From Patescibacteria group bacterium (GTDB taxonomy: Bacteria; Patescibacteriota; Dojkabacteria; JAKAPS01; JAJZLI01): 6,250 nt of DNA. Positions 5,070-6,250 of this stretch are shown piece after piece. Every line of letters starts with the position of its first letter. The stretch's first letter is position 1. The notes under the pieces were generated by a model. The model was not told where the DNA came from. It made no database searches and saw nothing but the letters and a program-made list of their open reading frames with translations. The position numbers and the translations under genes were made by a program. Where the stretch lies: positions 1-6,250 of the forward strand of contig JAMCRT010000026.1 in assembly GCA_023380695.1 (NCBI GenBank), in the 5' to 3' direction.

Positions 5070-5684
5070 ATGAATACACTGAATTTTATAATGAATCTAT
5101 TTAATACCTATGGATACTTTGTAATTACTTTATTTGTCATGCTAGAAACTTTAGGAATTCCTATTCCTGGAGAAACAACACTTATTGCAGGAGCAATATA
5201 TGCAGCTATAAATCCTTCTAAATTCTCAATTTTTCTAGTAATCATATTTGCAATTATTGGGGCAGTAATAGGTGATAATACAGGATATTTCATGGGGTTC
5301 AAATATGGTAAAACAATAATAAATAAAATAGAAAATATTTTAAAGACGAATAAAAATTATGTTAAATCAACTGAAAAATTCTTTGAAAAATATGGATTTA
5401 AAGCAGTTTTTATAGGAAGATTTATATCTATACTGAGAATGTTTATACCAATTACAGCGGGTATTCATAAACTAAAATTTTCTAAGTTTTTTTTATATAA
5501 TATTTTGGGAGGAATAAGTTGGGCAATATTATATGGTATTATTGGTTTTATATTTGGATCTAATATACCCTTCTTACTGAAATTGTTGCATGATATAACT
5601 CTTACTACAATAATAATTATTGTTATAATTCTAATTATAGTTATAATAAAGAAAAAGAAGAAATGGAAAATACTAAACTTTTAG
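5070..5684 (+). CDS. DedA-family membrane protein (classical G-D subtype)
   Basis: This second DedA protein has 204 residues. It carries the re-entrant loop MLETLGIPIPGET (E26, E35), the classical IGAVIGDNTGYFMGFKYG (63-80) with D69, and GRFISILRMFIPITAG (116-131) with R117 and R123. These correspond to the acidic and arginine residues essential in E. coli YqjA/YghB. The C-terminus is a very hydrophobic isoleucine-rich helix (about 175-193) followed by a lysine cluster (194-198), a positive-inside anchor. The family is tied to lipid-carrier or phospholipid transport and membrane energetics. Its substrate here is unknown. It differs from the 2351-2974 copy at the G-D position, so the two are from different branches and not a recent duplication. 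The ATG at 5070 lies 19 bases after tRNA-Val. No Shine-Dalgarno is seen. The end overlaps the likely thrS start by 22 bases. Confidence 0.9.
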   Translation: MNTLNFIMNLFNTYGYFVITLFVMLETLGIPIPGETTLIAGAIYAAINPSKFSIFLVIIFAIIGAVIGDNTGYFMGFKYGKTIINKIENILKTNKNYVKSTEKFFEKYGFKAVFIGRFISILRMFIPITAGIHKLKFSKFFLYNILGGISWAILYGIIGFIFGSNIPFLLKLLHDITLTTIIIIVIILIIVIIKKKKKWKILNF

Positions 5685-6250
5685 AAAATATGAGACACTC
5701 TGGAGCACACCTTCTAGCTCACGCAGTTACAAGTCTATATCCAGAAGTAAAACTTGCAATAGGTCCTGCAATTGATTATGGATTTTATTATGATTTTGAC
5801 TTTGGTAATACACAAATAAAAGAAGATGATCTTCCTAAAATAGAGGAAAAAATGAGAGAACTACAAAAAAAAGATTTTTCATTTGAAAAGATTGAAATGA
5901 ATATATCTGATGCAAAAGATTTTCTAAAAAAATCAGGTCAAATATATTCTCTCTCACTACTAGAAGACTTAGAAGAAAAGGGCAGTACAAGAAAAGAAGA
6001 GTTCACAAATGCAAAAAATACAGTAGAAACTGTTACCTTTTACAAATCTGGAGATTTTATTAATTTATGCAGAGGTGGACATGTAAAATCTTATGGTCAA
6101 ATAGGAGAGTACAGACTTATTTCAATTGCTGGTGCATATTTTAGAGGAGATGAAAAAAATAAAATGCTTACACGTATTTATGCAGCATGTTTTGATACAA
6201 AATCTCAGCTGCAAACATTCCTAAAAGAATTAGGAGAGGCTGCATTTTAT
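5663..6250 (+). CDS. thrS: Threonyl-tRNA synthetase, N-terminal part (runs off the right edge), TGS domain apparently absent
   Basis: ThrRS attaches threonine to tRNA-Thr. The 196 residues seen cover the N2 editing domain and the linker to the catalytic core. Its zinc-free editing site is complete: HLLAH (H16, H20) and CRGGH (C136, H140), matching H73/H77 and C182/H186 of the E. coli enzyme. Other family blocks are LAIGPAIDYGFYYDF (31-45), GAYFRGDEKNKMLTRIYA (157-174) and the final GEAAFY just before the usual D-H-R. The usual N-terminal TGS domain of about 60 residues is missing, because the frame upstream contains only the DedA tail. Two starts are possible: ATG 5663, overlapping dedA by 22 bases, or ATG 5690, just after the dedA stop, which leaves two residues before the first editing motif. 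I chose 5663; it is not certain. The catalytic and anticodon-binding domains lie beyond the window. Confidence 0.95.
   Translation, partial: MENTKLLENMRHSGAHLLAHAVTSLYPEVKLAIGPAIDYGFYYDFDFGNTQIKEDDLPKIEEKMRELQKKDFSFEKIEMNISDAKDFLKKSGQIYSLSLLEDLEEKGSTRKEEFTNAKNTVETVTFYKSGDFINLCRGGHVKSYGQIGEYRLISIAGAYFRGDEKNKMLTRIYAACFDTKSQLQTFLKELGEAAFY

Noticed and set aside
5108..5302. 64-residue minus-strand frame inside the second dedA gene
   Set aside because: Shadow of the DedA frame with no independent support.
1..6250. CRISPR array, transposase, integrase or phage genes
   Set aside because: No regularly spaced repeats and no reading frames with such motifs are present on either strand.

Overview
The window is strongly AT-rich and densely packed. 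It carries short housekeeping genes, almost no Shine-Dalgarno sequences, tRNA genes without encoded CCA, a trigger factor without its prolyl-isomerase domain and a threonyl-tRNA synthetase that appears to start at its editing domain. Together these suggest a small-genome bacterium, most likely a member of the Candidate Phyla Radiation (Patescibacteria). That assignment is an inference from gene style; no lineage marker fixes the phylum. The standard bacterial code (TGA as stop) fits every gene.

Bases 1-1112 are an accessory patch with two toxin-antitoxin remnants. The first is the C-terminal tail of a possible antitoxin followed by a RelE/YafQ-type toxin gene. The second is an intact hicB antitoxin gene followed by hicA. 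Both toxin genes are broken by what looks like one missing A in an A-run, and hicA also lacks a normal start codon. The hicBA remnant lies between two diverged direct repeats. The right repeat is the 3' trailer of a minus-strand tRNA-Lys(CUU) gene (1196-1267), so the patch may have arrived or been duplicated at that tRNA.

Bases 1294-2974 hold a GT4 glycosyltransferase and a DedA membrane protein in convergent orientation with an 11-base overlap. The glycosyltransferase should start at 1294. A longer open frame from 1147 only translates the tRNA gene backwards, and its likely promoter has the -35 box inside the tRNA gene.

Bases 3054-6250 form one plus-strand run: an acidic zinc-ribbon protein of unknown function, trigger factor (tig), ClpP protease (clpP), tRNA-Val(GAC), a second DedA protein and the start of thrS. 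Gaps are only a few bases and two junctions overlap, so this is probably one operon. It joins protein folding on the ribosome (Tig), protein degradation (ClpP) and tRNA/translation functions. The zinc-ribbon gene is the only uncharacterised member.

I did not find a clearly new defence or mobile system. The points most worth a second look are the paired toxin frameshifts, the repeat pair around hicBA, and the zinc-ribbon protein at the head of the tig-clpP run.
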